From Epiperipatus broadwayi (Eukaryota > Onychophora > Udeonychophora > Euonychophora > Peripatidae), in assembly GCA_028023455.1 (NCBI GenBank), contig JAQFVV010000182.1, positions 1,614,001 through 1,678,000 on the forward strand: a DNA stretch of 64,000 nt, read 5' to 3'. The translations under genes and the position numbers were made by a program. A model generated the notes under the pieces. It did not search any database and was not told where the DNA came from. It saw only the letters and a list, made by a program, of their open reading frames with translations. Shown piece by piece: positions 25,375-36,949 of the stretch; positions within the stretch are counted from its first letter, which is position 1; each line of letters begins with the position of its first letter.

Positions 25375-25493
25375 GCGTTGGTGGTCTTGTGGTTAACATA
25401 GTTGCCTTCCAAACAGCCCAGGTCAGTGAAGCTGCCTTTCAAGCAAGTAGTTGGTTGCAGACGGTTGTTATGGGTTCGTCTCCCGGCCGATGC
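25375..25493 (+). tRNA. tRNA-Gly(TCC)-like locus with internal duplication (pseudogene or SINE source)
   Basis: The 5' part GCGTTGGTGGTCTTGTGGTT and the 3' part GGGTTCGTCTCCCGGCCGAT match eukaryotic tRNA-Gly(TCC). The acceptor arms GCGTTGG and CCGATGC pair over all seven positions, two of them G-U. The first anticodon loop is CTTCCAA (anticodon TCC at 25408-25410), with a stem carrying one C-A mismatch. A normal tRNA would end near 25446; instead about 45 extra bases precede the T arm. They include AGCTGCCTTTCAAGCA (25430-25445), a second diverged anticodon arm whose loop would be CTTTCAA. The pol III A-box-like TGGTCTTGTGG and B-box-like GGTTCGTCTCC (one change from consensus) are kept. No CCA is encoded, as usual in eukaryotes. 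Confidence 0.75.
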
Positions 25494-26990
25494 TATGACA
25501 TATGATATATATACCAATTAATGATAAATAGAACAAATTATCTGTTAACATTGCTTTATTTAATTAGAGGACTTCAAATTATAGTTACAAGTGTTGCAAT
25601 AAAAATAGCAATCGTTTGTGGCTATAGTTACTAAAGCATTCATTAATTCGTATCTTGATATTGCAATTTAAAAAAAATATATACAGAGGACAACTTAATA
25701 TATACAAATTACAAAAAAAAAAAAAAAATGCTAATGGATTTTTAAAATGTTTAGAATTTTATTTATTGATGCCTGATGTCTATTTTTCTCTAACGCGATT
25801 TCACTGATTTTTCTATTAGTTTTTTTTTTTTTAAAAAAAGGCTACATACTTCAAAAACAAGACCATTAATTAATTACAGAATTAACTTGCATACTCTCTT
25901 TCAAATTACTTTATATAAAAACACTCCTCTCAAAAATAATTAATGCTTTATCACAATTAAATAAAAATAATAAATTTTTACTGTATAAAAAATCTTATCC
26001 AATCTTTTAAAATCATATTTTTTTTACAAATTTTAATTAACCAGTCTATGGTAATTATCAAGAATTATACATTATTAATTATCTGAATAGATTGTTTTGA
26101 AAAGAAATTGAATGAACTATATTAATTAATTATTTTTAAAAATTGTATAATTTTAATATTATAATAAATTTATTTCTAGAATTAAAACTGCCCCCAAAAA
26201 CTATTAATGTTTGAAATGTCTTGTTTAATACGTCTTAAATATATAAATATTAAACATATGCAAAATATATATAATGTTAATTAATTTTTATATACATATG
26301 TCAATCCCATATCCACAGTTTCATTTATCTGCAATTTAAAATATATATATAAAATAGAAATTCATAAAAATAAAAATCTACATTTTAATTTTTTTGTTGT
26401 GTTTAAATGTGTATTATAGTTTGGTTTTCATGAGAACCAAATATTATGGGAGAGTAGGAGGAAGAGCACTGTACCTACTTTTTTAAATATAACTGCTTTT
26501 ATTTTATTAAGCATAGTACTGATCTATTTTTATGAAAGAGATTAATAATAAGAATGGTTGCATCGACATGACAAGATTCTTGGATTGATTTCTTATTCAG
26601 GAATTGAAAATAAAATGTCTGGCCATTTATACAGAATTATTACACTCTGCCTATAACTTTGGTACACTAATGTCACTTGATCTCCTGAGCAACTGATCAA
26701 ATGATTTTTTTTTTTAAAAATCAAAAAAAAAAAATTAATTAAACCAACTAAACATATTGTGTTTAGCTACATAGTTCTATAATTGAATTTATCTTTCCAA
26801 TGCTTTTTGACATCTTTATGCTTCAATTTTGATATTAATTACAATATTGATTATGAAATGAGTATTTTTTTCCCATCAACTTAATAATTTTTACAATATT
26901 GTAAATACAATTTTTAATGTATATTTAGATAAGTGTATTTGACAAAGATTTTTCAAAAATATATAACAATATATATATTTGTATATTTTT
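25494..26990. other. AT-rich DNA upstream of NAGA-like exon 1
   Basis: I see nothing coding. The last 60 bases form the AT-rich polypyrimidine-poor acceptor region of exon 1. No promoter can be pointed to because the exon begins with a splice acceptor. Confidence 0.5.
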
Positions 26991-26992
26991 AG

Positions 26993-27151
26993 GAACAAAA
27001 TGTTAATAGGAATAATTTTATGTGTTCTGCTCCTACATACTATTGCAGCATTAGAAAATGGTTTAGCAAGAACTCCTCCTATGGGCTGGATGTCTTGGGA
27101 GCGTTTTCGCTGTAATTTAGATTGTGTAAATGATCCAGACACTTGTATTGG
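26993..27151 (+). CDS. NAGA: Alpha-N-acetylgalactosaminidase-like (GH27), coding exon 1
   Basis: This exon encodes residues 1-50 plus two bases of codon 51; the ATG is at 27000-27002. A hydrophobic N-terminus ([17 protein letters not shown]) is a clear signal peptide, fitting a lysosomal or secreted hydrolase. It is followed by [19 protein letters not shown], the start of the GH27 barrel. Cys38, Cys42 and Cys49 sit in the spacing that in human NAGA forms C42-C49 and half of C38-C80 (family knowledge). The 5' end is set by a splice acceptor (TATTTTTAG, 26984-26992), so an untranslated first exon probably lies further upstream, outside what I can identify. The donor GTAACT starts at 27152, and the next exon joins in frame to give CIGERLYSQM. 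The enzyme removes terminal alpha-GalNAc (and less well alpha-Gal) from glycoconjugates in the lysosome. Confidence 0.93.
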
Positions 27152-29780
27152 GTAACTATATATATTTTTTTATTAATATAGCAAGTGAAATATTTAATAA
27201 TTAATGCTTTTAGTTTAAATTATATATTGCATTTATATATTGAGACAGATTTTCTTATGATCACAATACAGTAGATTTATATGTATGGATATATATTTAA
27301 AGTTTATAAAAGAAAAGAAATGAATACAGAGACAAATTATTTGAGTAAATATTACAATATAGCTTAGAATGATTTAAATATTTATTAGTTAGTTAATAAT
27401 ATGTATGATATTTTGAAATAAATTATTTAAATTTAAATAAAAAGATGTCATTAATATAAATGATTTATTTAAGGTGCCCATATATAGATTCATATACTAT
27501 ATATATAAAAGAATATATTTATATATATTTTGAAAGTACATTAAGAATTTAAATGTTTGCACATATTATAAAATGCATTTGTGTGTGCATATGTACACAC
27601 ATATATGTGTGATTATTAAAAGATGACATGTTGATAAGGTTCCTATAAAAAATGAAAACTGGATTGATATTTTAAATAAATTGTATTTAGTTTTAAGTTA
27701 TTTATTATCATTTTTGTTTAGGATTTATTAATAGTTTAAATTATATATAGGTGTTTATATTTTCATCTTAGTCTTTTAGTAAACCAAATGGAATTGTATA
27801 TTAAAATAGTTTAGCTTAATTTTAAATTTTAAATATTTTTGTATTACTAAATATATTTGTTTGTGTGCATGTGTAAGTGGTTATTAAAAAAATAATAATA
27901 ATAAATTAAGTGGTTATATTTATGTCCACAATTTAAACAATATTGCTACATTTAGTTTTGATTTTAATCTATTGAGATAATTCATTTTTATATCATTTTT
28001 GTAAATAAATTAGATTAAGATATAATAATTTATTGTGTTGTAGAATATTTATATAAGACCATTAATTTCATTTTTTATTATTATTACTGATTAACTCAGT
28101 TCAATTTTATTTAAAGTGCAAAACAATAACCAATATTCAATTACAGAGTGTTCATTAAAATAATAATAATAATAATAATAATAATAGAAAAAAACCTTAA
28201 CAGAACAAAATGAAAGCAAAAAATTTGGGCAGAAATACATGACAGATGGTTTTGGCAATGAGATTACAGATTGAATTTTAGTTTTAAGACTTTGCAAAAT
28301 TAATTGAAATTAAGATGAAGGATATTGTTATTTATAAAATCCTTATTGTATGTACTGATTATACAAAATATGGAAGAAAATCTAAGAGCATCTGAATGAC
28401 AAGGAATTAGATTTAAAGATCTATGTGATTGGTGAAGTTATTTAATGCTAGATTAACTATCTATATCTTTGCTCTTGCGCACATATATTCAGCAATCATT
28501 TTCTATCCAAGTAGCTAACACTGATCAATAATGGAAGTTGATACATGTGTGTGTGGATAATGTACAGTGTTTTTTAGAATTGTATGATTGGTATTAGGAG
28601 GCTGAAATCACTTATAAAATCCCTACACTTTAATAATATGATAGATGTCTATTTTATTTATGCTAGTATATATGGAACTGAGATGATCAGTTTAATGATC
28701 TGAACATTTCTCAGCATAGAATATATATATATATATTATAACAATCAAAAAGATTAGCTTAATCAAATTTTTACTGGGCTGATAATCACCATAATAAGAT
28801 TCTTTAATGTACACAGGATATTTAACTATATAAGAAACACTATAAATGTGCATTAATAAATAATAATGATATCTCAGGGTTATGATAAACTTAAAGTACA
28901 ACTGTGTATTTGTAAATAAGATTAAATAATCTAATAAGATTTGTGTTTGGACTAGCGCATTCAGTCAAAATTCCATATTAGGTAAATCAAGACAAAGTTA
29001 TCTCAGCATTTAAAATATTAATCTTTATTTATAACTCTTTATTACTGATATGATTAAATAACAAAGGATATTTTAACTGTATTTAATACATATCTTAAGT
29101 AACTAAGCATTAATGTTTAGAGTAGATACGAGTTTTAGCAATAAATATAAATAACATTACTAATAAAATAGTGTACCTTTAAATAAATGCATAATAATAA
29201 TAATAAGCATAAGAAATAGTGATCATATGATGTTTAGTGGTTTCAAATCATATGACCATATTTATCTATTAGAGAGATAATGGATATTCAAATAATGAAT
29301 CATGAAGACCAGGTAATTTAACAAAATATAAAAATTGATTTATTATTAATAATAAATAAATAAATATAATAATAATAAGTTCTTAGCATTATCCATAAAT
29401 AAGTTTTTGCGATGTTTTAATTAGGAAGCTTAACCCCTAGTAAATAAACTATACAGTGGAGCTTTACATGATGTGGGACAAATTTTACTATTGCTATAAA
29501 TGTAAACATGTTTTTTATATATGGAATTTTGTTTTATTATAAATTATAATAATTGGAAATATGTTCTATATATTGCTAACAGCTCAGTATTAAATTGTTA
29601 TTTTAGATTCAGAGAGTTTTGACTTGGAAGAATATCAAATAATAATCGGTAGTGTTCTATTAGCGTGTTGAAAACACTTGATGGCATTGTTTCTAGGAAA
29701 ATGCACATAAATATAACATTATTGGGCCCACCACATTATTTATGAAATAATAATAATAAGAATAATTATACGGCTTAACA
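27152..29780. other. Intron 1, proximal part, no recognised element
   Basis: AT-rich intronic DNA. It includes a (TAA)n microsatellite at about 28159-28187 and further AAT arrays near 29191 and 29366. A copy of the GTGATCATATGATG-type dispersed repeat end lies near 29213-29240. Confidence 0.55.
28159..28187 (+). repeat. (TAA)n microsatellite
   Basis: About nine uninterrupted units of TAA. Confidence 0.9.
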
Positions 29781-30960
29781 TAATTCATTTATTTTTCTTA
29801 ATAAATTACTGTAATTCTTTTTACAATTTCTTTTTGTCTCTGAATATAACTACGAGAAATTTTTTACACTCAGACATTTTATCATACAGATTAATGTAAT
29901 TCATTCATTGATTTCCTTAATAAATTACTGTCAAATTTATTCGATTAACAATTTTACGATGATCAATTTAAACCTTTAATAAGTGCCTACAAATTTCATC
30001 TTAGTCCTGCAATGTAGGGGAGGGGGGAGATGGTATGCCTTTTTATATCCACAAGAATTAAAACTTATCAATTAACAGACATTATTGCAAATATTTTATC
30101 CTAGTAGAATTTTCCGTGTATGCCACTGCTTAGCGCTGGGAAAATCCCTGTTCCCCGCAAACTTTAAAAAGTCTACTATCATTGCTTGACAGATAACTAA
30201 CTATATACTATATCATGGTGGAAGAAATGAGAATGCTTTAATTACTGAACTGTATTTGACTTCTTTTTTTTTTTGGTCATTCTTGAAAAGGAAAATTAAT
30301 CTTTATTTATTCCAATAGCTATCTTTGAAAGAATATGTGACTACGGTATGGTGAATAACATTAATGGCACATCTATTAATAACGATTAATAATTTTTCAA
30401 CTTGATTGTTTTTTCTGTTGTTTTTTTTTTAAGATTAAGAAATGTATTCTTTTTACAATTTTTTTTGTCTCTGGATATGACTATGAGAAATTTTAGTCAG
30501 TCATTTTAATTCTCTAGGTGTTATCGCAAATCGTGACTTTTTTCGGGAGAAAAATGAAATTATGGTTTTCCCTATTCTTTTCTAATTATTTACACCTTAA
30601 ATGTTGGGTTTTGAAGTAGGGTAATGGGCTTATAATTATTACTTTTTAATAATACGTTAAGTAAGTTGTACCATAATTACTTTTGAATGCAGATTGCGAT
30701 AGTTCTGCAAACTTTAAATCCACCCACCCTGAAATGGTATGGTAGTGAAGTATTAACATTACTAAAAGATTGTATTGTGTGCATTCGCACAAACTCTGCA
30801 AGACAAAGCAAGCCATTAATTACAACAGAAAAAAAAAGTTGTGGCTATTTGGTTTGACTGCGGCCCACTAAGTGGCATATTTATATGCTTTTGGATGGGA
30901 TCAATGCCATCAGGCAGTTTCAACATGCTAATAGAACAGTACCTAATAATCTTACTAAGA
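29780..30960. repeat. Unidentified repeat region with internal direct repeats
   Basis: The segment TTTTTACAATTTCTTTTTGT followed by CTCTGAATATAACTACGAGA (29818-29858) recurs as TTTTTACAATTTTTTTTGTC and CTCTGGATATGACTATGAGA (30450-30490). A TTAATAAATTACTGT motif also recurs (29799, 29919). G+C is higher than the flanks around 30110-30170 and 30710-30910. Probably a decayed, nested transposon of unknown type. Confidence 0.4.
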
Positions 30961-33900
30961 AATTCATAAATTGTGTTGTAAACAAATGTTATAATGTTTT
31001 TCTTTTATTTCTGCTTACGAAGTTTTACTAGTTTTTTTTTTATTATTATTTGATAGTGCTTTCATATTGCAAAAAAAGAAGTCTTTAAATCTTATTATAA
31101 TGTAGCTTCAATTTTTTTTGAATGGAAAAAACATTGTTTATTGAGAATGAATATGTTTTTGTATACTCAGTTGCTGGTTCTGATATTATTACATTTAAAT
31201 ATATAAAATATATTTAATCTCAATTATCAAAATTGTTTTTAATCAATATATATATACATACATACATATTTAAATTAGTCCTACATCATACTACGATTTA
31301 AAGGTTTGTGAATTATAAATATACTAAAAGATATCAAATCAAAATTATACTCTATATAGATAAGTTTTCAATTTAATATTTAAATATAAATACATTTTCT
31401 AATAAAAACAAACATTTAATATTATTTAAACATAACACTAGACAAATTATATGATAAACATCAGAATTTCTAGGAATATCCAATCAACAAATTAATCAAT
31501 TTCTTTACTTTAAATTTAAAATTAGAAGCAAACTATTAGATTGACTTGGTGAAATATATATATATATGACAGTATAGTTAATGAAATGATCTTATACTGA
31601 TTTTTTTTTTTTTAAAATGAAAAATTTAATAAGTAATTTGAGTTTGTTTTGATTATATTGTTACAATACTCTTCAATATTTAGTATCTATAATGAATAAA
31701 TTTTAAAAATGCACCTTTGAATTAAACTCAATCACTTTGGAAAAACTGGCTAACAGTGCGACTTCAAATGACACAATAGAATTAACAATAAAATATTTAC
31801 TAATATAAGAGTGGAAATACTGTCATGAGAATTTTTAATTATTTGGTAGTAATGTGAATATAAAAAGAAAATAGAATTTTAAAGAGAAAATCATTTATAA
31901 TGACAGTAGACTATTATTATAAGGTATAAAAATTAGAGTTATGTACAAGTACTTAATCCAATTTTTTCCAATGAATATTTTTTCTAATTGTACTTCTGAG
32001 CAAAATAATTTTTTGAACATTAATTATTTTTTTGAAAATTTCTAAAATTATCTGTGTCTTTTTCTTTAAAAGAAAAAATGAAAATGAGGATATCTTTAGA
32101 AAATTCCATCATTTACATTTTTATATAGTTCTTGAAAATGTCACTTACTAATAGCCTATGTTTGTTATTCTTTAACTGTTCTGATTTTAAGAGTTTTACT
32201 CATGAATGGCATATTATAAGTCTCAGATCTGTTCTAATTGAAAAACCTTTCTAGTATCTCTATGGAAAATTGATTTTTTTTCTATTGTAACATAAGAGTT
32301 TATTATCTCAAATACCCTGACAGATTTTTAGATAGAACCCAGAACTTTCTGCTCAGCTGTAGTCTGCTCTATCACTGAACTAAGTATTTAATTATATATT
32401 CACTTATTTAAAAATTATGTTTTAACTCGATAAATTTGTTAATACATAAATTATTCATTAACCTTTTAAAAACTATAGAAATATTTAATAATAACAAATA
32501 GTTTATGTTTTTATTATTATTATTATTAAAATATTCTTACAGATAGCTCTTAACTGTTTTCTTTTTAATAAGAAAGCGAAGATCAATATTATTTTATTTA
32601 GCTCAGTGATAAAATTTATTATATCTTATTAAAACTAAAATTGCAGAGGAAATAGAATTTCAGAATGAGTTTTAGTTGTATTTTGATTACATTTCAGAAC
32701 TGAGATACAATAAAATCCTGTTCTCTAGAGAAAGGAATAAAATTTTCTATAAAACCTTGTTTATAATACTTTGAAGCACCAGCAAATAGTAATTAATGCT
32801 CTTTTATTACTCTAAAGAAAATGATTTTGAAATCATGAAAAACATTGGGGAAAAAATATGATTAATTTTCTACTTTAAAAACTTTATTTACAAATTGTTA
32901 AAATTTAAGAAATATAAAACAAATTAATACTGTCAATGAATAACTTTTTTATAATATTATATAATTGGGTTTTTTTTTTTTCATAATGACTGTATTAGAT
33001 ATTAAATTCATTGGTATACCTGAACATAAATGTTTAAATGTAGGGATGGAAAATTGTTTTTAATCAAGAGGATTCCTCTTAAAGGTTATATAAGATTATC
33101 TGATCACAAAAAGTAATGGCTGTTTATATATATATATCTTAACAATAAAAGTTGAAAGTGCTGTAAATGAATAAATTTTGCATATTTGAGTTATTTATCA
33201 AGGCTGTCTGGAATGATATGTTTTATATTTGAGAGTTTTTAATTACAATAATATTCATTTTACTATACAGATTGAAAATCTAGGTTCATGACTTTGGTAG
33301 AAAGGGGTCACCCATAAACTATCTTAAATTTATTACTGAATAAATAAAAAACTAAAATAAATAAAAAGTTGAACATTCTTTTAACTGCAAAATTTCAAAA
33401 GAACATTTGGAATATTGGGTTGAATGGTTCTTTTATTATAATCTGAATGTTTTAATTCTTTATTAATGAACTTTTTAAATTACAATGGCCTCTAAAAGAT
33501 AAAACATTTTTGTTAGTCTGATGAATATAATAAATAAAAAGTTTAAGTGTATATATGATTAGACTATGTCTCTTCTCATTAACATCAACATAGACTCTCA
33601 TTTCCCAAAGTGGTCTATATTTATGAACCCCAAATTATGTAAAACATATGAAAACAACAGTTTTTTTCTCTGTGGGGGGGGGGGGGAACTTTGATGTTCT
33701 GGTATTAGCATTATTATTCTTACTTATATTTCTAAAAAGCATCCTTTTTATAGCTAGTCTAGTCTTATACTATTTTTTGACATTGCTATCAATTAAATGT
33801 ATTTACATTCTCTAAATGCATATTTTTATTTTGATTTGAAATTGAATTTCAAATAGAATGTACCTTTTGTCAGCAAATATCTAAATAGCTAGGATATCTC

Positions 33901-34700
33901 TTTGCAAACACTGGAATTAATATCATAGAAAAAGAAATTTTGGATTGATAGTCTTGATTTAGTTCTAAGTATCTAAAAGATGTTTTACACCATTTCAAAA
34001 CAATAAATAACTTGTGGCATGTGTTTTTTAAAAAATTTAAGGTAGTTAAAATCAGACAAAATGGAGTAATTATAAATAATATGCACTTATTATAAATGTT
34101 TTTACTTTTATTAATGAATTAGATAAAAATGAAATGATAGATGTATTTGTGAATGATCAATTTAAATCTTATGCAGTTTCATTGGAATGCACATTGTTAA
34201 CATCTGATTTAGTTGATTTTGAATTTAGTGAAGGGAAATCTTGATCATTAAAGAATTCTTCTAAAGAATTTTGCAAAATTATGCTTAATTATCAAGAATC
34301 TCAATAGATAAATAAGATTGTTGTGTATATATTTTTTTATTTTTCAAGGACTGGGTGGGGATCAAACCCTGTTGCAAAGAAATAAGTTTTGTATCCATAT
34401 GTATGCATATAGTTTTATTATTAATTGTCCATATTTATATTTGATTTTTAAAATGTTTTCTTCAAATAGTTAAATAAAGAATTAAAACAGACATGAAGAA
34501 TATGGGAGGTTTTGTGCTCATTTATTTTGTTAAAGCATATATATTGTTGTATAGGCAAGTGAATGGAAGGAATTATAATAAAGAAAAAAAAAACATAAAC
34601 ATTATTTCCAGGATAAAATTCTCTGTATTTCATTTTTAATAAAATAAAAATATATGTATATTTTTAATGAAAATTAAAAAAAGAGAGAGAAAGTAACTAC
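30960..34700. other. Intron 1, middle part, no recognised element
   Basis: AT-rich DNA with (TA)n tracts (31555-31567, 33127-33137), T-runs, an ATT array (32512-32527) and a G12 run (33675-33686). No coding signal. Confidence 0.5.
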
Positions 34701-34719
34701 ACAGATTGTTTTCTATGGT

Positions 34720-35640
34720 ATGTCTTTTAACGAAGGCATTATTTTAAGTATTTTTTTTTTAAAAAAACTTAAAGGTTATTCAATGGAATTTTTGGTCAAG
34801 ACAAAGAAGGAAAAGGTGCTAAAAGCTTTGCTTTTGTTTGAAGAGGAGCTGGACTTAGATACTTAAAAAATAACTGAAATTGTTGGAATTGGAATTTACT
34901 AGAAAAGGATTAGTTTGTGCTATATTTTTTTTACTGAAATTTGAAGATAAAAGAACTATTATTTATGTCCATCTGTTCGTGTTATTAATTTCCTATGTTG
35001 AAGATTTCAGAAACTTATTGGAATCAGCAAATATAGTCACCAGCCAGGAACAGGTTGGGGTAAAAGCTTAAAATGTGCTGGGTTTTTGCCCCTGGCTCCA
35101 TGAAGATATGCAAGCTGCTACAGTATTAAACAACTGCTTGAACCTGAAGGAATCCATTCCTGACCATCTGTATTAGAGTTAACATCCAAATTAATAAGAG
35201 ATTTAAGGAACCAAGCAGAAAAACACATCTGTGATGAGCAACTTTAATGGCCATAGCGTCGAATGAAATTGTTATCATTACCAATCTGAATCCATTATTT
35301 TTCCTGGAGAATTCCAGATAATATGTACACCTTATTTTATATATATATTTTACACATTAGTGCATCTTTTCTATTGATGTTTAAAGACTTTTATATGATG
35401 GTATTATGATCAGCTCTCTTTATCATTAAAATTATATTTCACATCTGGATTGATTGGACATTATTTTCTCTCTTTGTTATTTTATTTGTTGACTGTACAA
35501 TGTATGTATATGCTTGTGTTTTGTAAAAATATTTGAGCATGAATAATTTTTTTAAAAATTTATTTGTTATATTAAATGTTAAATTTCAATGAAATATTCA
35601 TGTTGTTTTTTTATCTCAAATTTTATGCACATAGCTAGGA
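34720..35640. other. Intron 1 segment of slightly higher coding-like composition, unidentified
   Basis: Between 34780 and 35300 the base composition is less AT-rich and short frames with mixed residues appear (for example around 34790-34870 and 34880-35071), but none continues or matches a family I know. It may be the eroded body of the Penelope-like element whose endonuclease follows, though I cannot see a reverse transcriptase motif. Confidence 0.3.
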
Positions 35641-35647
35641 AAAGAAA

Positions 35648-35664
35648 TATATATATATATATAC
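35648..35664 (+). repeat. (TA)n tract at the left edge of the Penelope-like fragment
   Basis: Eight TA units immediately precede the first coding-like codon of the GIY-YIG fragment. Confidence 0.85.
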
Positions 35665-36040
35665 CAATAGAATCATCAACAATGCAAAAGATATTGTAAC
35701 ACCCAACAACATTTCTCAGGCTGTCTATAATATCTCATGCCCAGAAAATAACTGCATGGCATCATACTATGGAGAAACGAAAGCAACTCTCTCAACAAGA
35801 TTGTCCCAGCACAGATATTCTTACAGAAAGGCCCAAGCAGACCCAGCTTACACCTCAATATTCGCAATGCATCAGAAATTAACTGGTCATTCATGTGAAC
35901 CTGAAAATCCAAGAATAGTTTGTAGGGAAAGAAATGATGTTAAGAGAAAGGTGAAGGAGGCATGTTTTATTGCCATGGATGATAAGGCTATGAATAGGAA
36001 AGATACGTGTTATAAAATTTCTAAGAAATGGGTTAATTAG
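35664..36040 (+). pseudogene. Penelope-like element, C-terminal GIY-YIG endonuclease fragment
   Basis: The open frame (first Met at 35756, but readable from 35664) gives NNISQAVYNISCPENNC, a CxxxxC zinc-binding-like pair, directly before MASYYGETKATLSTRLSQHR. The latter fits the Y(I/V)G(Q/E)T...L..R...H pattern of the GIY-YIG domain at the C-terminus of Penelope-like retroelements. The later segment has MHQKLTGHSCEPENPRIVCR and ends KISKKWVN plus stop, like the H...TGH.........(I/V) pattern of that domain. Length (about 125 residues) equals one endonuclease domain. The reverse transcriptase is absent, so this is a 5'-truncated copy; it sits between two TA-rich tracts. Confidence 0.75.
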
Positions 36041-36280
36041 ATTTACGCATATAGTTCAATTAATTTACATATATCTGCATATATTTACATATAGCAACCT
36101 TTTTACGCTTACTCTTTGTTACCCATGATTATGAGAGCTAAGTTCTCTTGAAAGCGCTCGGGCATTATTTATTATGTATTATAATTTATATTAAGTTTAT
36201 AATAAATTGTGATTTAATTTGAAGAAGCTCTGCTGTTATGCGCTGATTTGTGCATTAAAATTGTATATATACATATGTAT
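36041..36280 (+). mobile_element. Probable 3' untranslated end of the Penelope-like fragment
   Basis: This is non-coding sequence directly downstream of the GIY-YIG stop, ending in a TA-rich tract (36262-36278). It includes TGAGAGCTAAGTTCTCTTGA then AAGC (36132-36155), a GAGAG/CTCTT hairpin followed by GAAAGC, resembling part of a degraded hammerhead core. The right boundary is uncertain. Confidence 0.4.
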
Positions 36281-36533
36281 AGTAATTATTTAATTAAATT
36301 AATTGAATACCTAGTGCTGTTCTTTGTATGTTTCTCATGGTTTAAGAACTACCCACCCTGAGTGAGCTAGTCAGTGGCAAGGCTTTCTAAGTATCCTCTA
36401 TCATTCTTCTATCTTTTTCAGCATAATTCTTATATAAATAAGATTGGTGCTTGGAGTCAGAAATTGATATCCATAAATATGCAGGATGAGGAACATGATT
36501 AAATATTATGAAGTTTTTAGAGAAATATAGAAA

Positions 36534-36735
36534 TACCACAATAAAGAAATATATTGCATTCTCATGTATATTAAATTAGTTATATTGCCTTGAGTAAAAG
36601 GGCTTGTTTTGTTTCAATGAAATACTGTTATGTAGAATTTTAGATAAGTGTCGAATTACCACAATAAAGATTTATATTGCGACCTCACATATGTTTAAGT
36701 AGCTATATAGCTATGAGTAAAAATCTGATTTCATT
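36534..36735 (+). repeat. Two-copy direct repeat, unit about 123 bp
   Basis: TACCACAATAAAGAAATATA followed by TTGCATTCTCA (36534-) recurs as TACCACAATAAAGATTTATA and TTGCGACCTCA (36657-), and both copies end in TGAGTAAAA. Confidence 0.65.
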
Positions 36736-36925
36736 ACATTGTCCAACATGGGGCACCAATTATGATGGTCTGATGGAAACTCTTTTCCTATCTCCATACT
36801 AGGGTGCCACTGAACTATTAGAACCTAGAAAATTTATACAGCAGGCAGATATGTATGGGTAAGATTCAACTTTTATTGACCGATAGCTCTAGCCACTAGC
36901 TCGCGAGCTTAAAATATCACTGTCT
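36735..36925 (-). mobile_element. Possible LTR 3' part plus primer-binding site of an LTR retroelement
   Basis: Read on the minus strand: CGGTCAATAAAAGTTGAATC (a polyadenylation-like signal), a roughly 100-bp U5-like stretch, then ATAATTGGTGCCCCATGTTG. TGGTGCCCCATGTTGGAC starts with TGG, as tRNA-derived primer-binding sites do, and its complement would end in CCA. No gag or pol follows on this strand in the lower coordinates, so only the LTR end would remain. This is inference from layout; no second LTR was found. Confidence 0.35.
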
Positions 36926-36949
36926 ATTTTAAAAAAATTCTCTAACTTG

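Noticed and set aside
28141-28190. Possible CRISPR-like or satellite array
   Set aside because: It is only a TAA microsatellite; no spacers, and the genome is eukaryotic.
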